Below are positions 5,992-7,141 of a DNA stretch of 7,141 nucleotides, in pieces; positions within the stretch are counted from its first letter, which is position 1, and the number at the start of each line of letters is the position of its first letter. The notes beneath the pieces were generated by a model. That model made no database searches, was not told the DNA's origin, and saw only the letters and a list, made by a program, of their open reading frames with translations. Source of the stretch: an uncultured Bacillaceae bacterium (GTDB taxonomy: Bacteria; Bacillota; Bacilli; Bacillales; Alkalibacillaceae); contig CALGNY010000259.1 of assembly GCA_937958375.1 (NCBI GenBank), positions 1-7,141 of the forward strand, read 5' to 3'. The position numbers and the translations under genes are program-made.

Positions 5992-6996
5992 ATGACAAAA
6001 CATATACCATTAAATGTCCTAGAACTCGTCGGCATATCAGAAGGACAAACGATCAAGGAGGCAATCAATGAATCACTAGAGACAGCCCAACTGTTAGATA
6101 AGCTTGGATACAAAAGGCTCTGGTTTGCAGAACACCATAACACGAGAAACTTGGCCGCTATGTCAACTTCCACACTCATTGCCTTAGCCGCGAAGATGAC
6201 AGAAAATATCCGTGTGGGTTCAGGAGGTATCATGCTCCCAAACCATTCACCACTCCAAGTCGCGGAGAACTTTGGCACAATAGCACAGCTATTTCCGGAT
6301 CGAATTGACTTAGGCCTCGGTCGGGCGCCAGGTACAGATGCCCAAACGGCTCAATTGCTCAGTCGTTCCGGTAGCGACCCACAATCCTTTGCGAATTCCA
6401 TTTATGATCTGATGGGTTGGTTCAGTGATAAAGGCTTGGCACATAGTGTACCGGTTACATCGAATGTGGGCACAGGTACAAATATCCCAATTTGGGTATT
6501 GGGTTCGAGTATGAACGGCGCGTCAATCGCCGGCCAACTGGGATTACCTTACTCAATTGCCACACATTTCACACCGGATCAGTACCAAGAAAAAATTGAG
6601 CTGTATCGTTCTTCATTCAAAACAACAGCACCAACGACACAGATTGAAGAACCTTATGTAATGGCTGGGATCAATGTGCTGGTTGCTCCGACCGATGAGG
6701 AAGCAGAAAGACTTTGGACGACGACACTGCAATTTTTAGCGGACTTACAAAGCCCTGGAGAATCAAGACTATTACAGCCACCAGTGGATCCAGAAGAAAT
6801 CGGAACAGAACAACAACGGGCTATGATCGAATCGATGTTTAGTATCAAAGCTGTCGGCTCACCTGAAACGGTTCGTCAAAAATTAGAGGAGTTTTCCGAA
6901 AGCACCGGGGCCGATGAACTAATTGTCGTGACCTACACATACGATCCGGAAGACAGGAAGCGTTCGATGGAGTTGCTCGCTGATCTATGGTTTTAA
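5992..6996 (+). CDS. LLM-class (luciferase-like) flavin-dependent monooxygenase
   Basis: The 334-residue protein is a bacterial-luciferase-like TIM-barrel oxidoreductase of the YhbW/YwcH type, whose usual length is about 330-340. Such enzymes use reduced FMN, usually supplied by a separate reductase, to oxygenate or oxidise small molecules; the substrate of this branch is unknown. Landmarks are RLWFAEHHN (42-50), GGIMLPNHSPLQVAENF (78-94), DLGLGRAPGTD (106-116) and WVLGSS (168-173, phosphate loop region). The C-terminal VGSPETV (288-294) motif is common in the family. A GTG at 5968 is in frame, but GAGGTGA (5980-5986) precedes ATG 5992 by five bases and gives the family length, so I prefer 5992. 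The gene stands alone between two arrays of the same 21-bp repeat. No reductase partner lies in the window. Confidence 0.93.
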   Translation: MTKHIPLNVLELVGISEGQTIKEAINESLETAQLLDKLGYKRLWFAEHHNTRNLAAMSTSTLIALAAKMTENIRVGSGGIMLPNHSPLQVAENFGTIAQLFPDRIDLGLGRAPGTDAQTAQLLSRSGSDPQSFANSIYDLMGWFSDKGLAHSVPVTSNVGTGTNIPIWVLGSSMNGASIAGQLGLPYSIATHFTPDQYQEKIELYRSSFKTTAPTTQIEEPYVMAGINVLVAPTDEEAERLWTTTLQFLADLQSPGESRLLQPPVDPEEIGTEQQRAMIESMFSIKAVGSPETVRQKLEEFSESTGADELIVVTYTYDPEDRKRSMELLADLWF

Positions 6997-7028
6997 ACCG
7001 ACTATAACGTAATAATTACTGCACACGA

Positions 7029-7055
7029 GGGCCCATATATCCGACGTATGGGCCC
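7029..7055 (+). terminator. Hairpin in the first units of array C, possible terminator for the LLM gene
   Basis: GGGCCCATA (7029-7037) pairs perfectly with TATGGGCCC (7047-7055). The stem is made from the G-rich tails and CATA heads of adjacent repeat units and begins 32 bases after the LLM stop codon. The sequence after it is ATTTATATT, which is AT-rich but not a true T-run, so termination may be inefficient or may not occur. No other terminator for the gene is visible in the window. Confidence 0.4.
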
Positions 7056-7141
7056 ATTTATATTGCATACGGGACCATAATTTCTTTCAGTGGGACCATA
7101 TTAGCCTTTTTCGGGTACATAAATCTTCGCAACGGGCGCAT
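7034..7141. repeat. 21-bp tandem repeat array C (five units, continues past window)
   Basis: CAT motifs begin at 7034, 7055, 7076, 7097, 7118 and 7139, every step exactly 21 bases. Each is preceded by GGG plus two bases and followed by AT-rich sequence such as ATATATC or AAATC. Period, orientation and head/tail plan match array B on the other side of the LLM gene. The array is cut by the right edge. Confidence 0.88.

Overview
The window looks like chromosomal DNA from a low-to-moderate GC, Gram-positive member of the Bacillaceae. The ribosome binding sites are strong (AGGAG, AGGGAGG, GAGGTGA), there are several intrinsic terminators with U-tracts, and the proteins resemble Bacillus/Halobacillus-type families. 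I cannot fix the genus from sequence alone. There are five protein genes, no RNA gene, no insertion sequence and no CRISPR. The most unusual content is intergenic: two families of degenerate tandem repeats with strikingly regular periods.

Layout. Positions 1-1069 (minus) hold the first 356 codons of a ChrA chromate transporter that runs off the left edge. Positions 1166-1197 are the intrinsic terminator of the next gene, a class I fructose-1,6-bisphosphate aldolase (fda, 1209-2099, minus). The divergent gap 2100-2685 contains a 52-bp tandem repeat (about 5.4 copies, 2219-2497), then an AT-rich promoter region with a palindromic candidate operator. On the plus strand follow a YjiH-family membrane protein with a nucleoside-recognition/Gate domain (2686-4068) and a fold-type I PLP aminotransferase (4212-5405). 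A terminator with a competing upstream hairpin lies between them, which suggests attenuated readthrough. The aminotransferase has its own strong terminator (5405-5435). Positions 5452-5864 are a 20-copy array of a 20-21-bp repeat. Next is a luciferase-like flavin-dependent monooxygenase gene (5992-6996), and then the same 21-bp repeat resumes (7034-7141) and leaves the window.

Function. The genes do not form one obvious pathway. fda belongs to central carbon metabolism and chrA to oxyanion efflux. The YjiH-like transporter and the aminotransferase are close, co-oriented and plausibly co-regulated in amino-acid or amine handling, which is inference. The LLM monooxygenase stands alone between two arrays of the same repeat.

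The main candidates for something under-described are (i) the 21-bp repeat, whose period is about two helical turns and which brackets the LLM gene; (ii) the exact 52-bp array, about five helical turns; and (iii) the alternative hairpins, with a short leader-like reading frame, between the membrane protein and aminotransferase genes.
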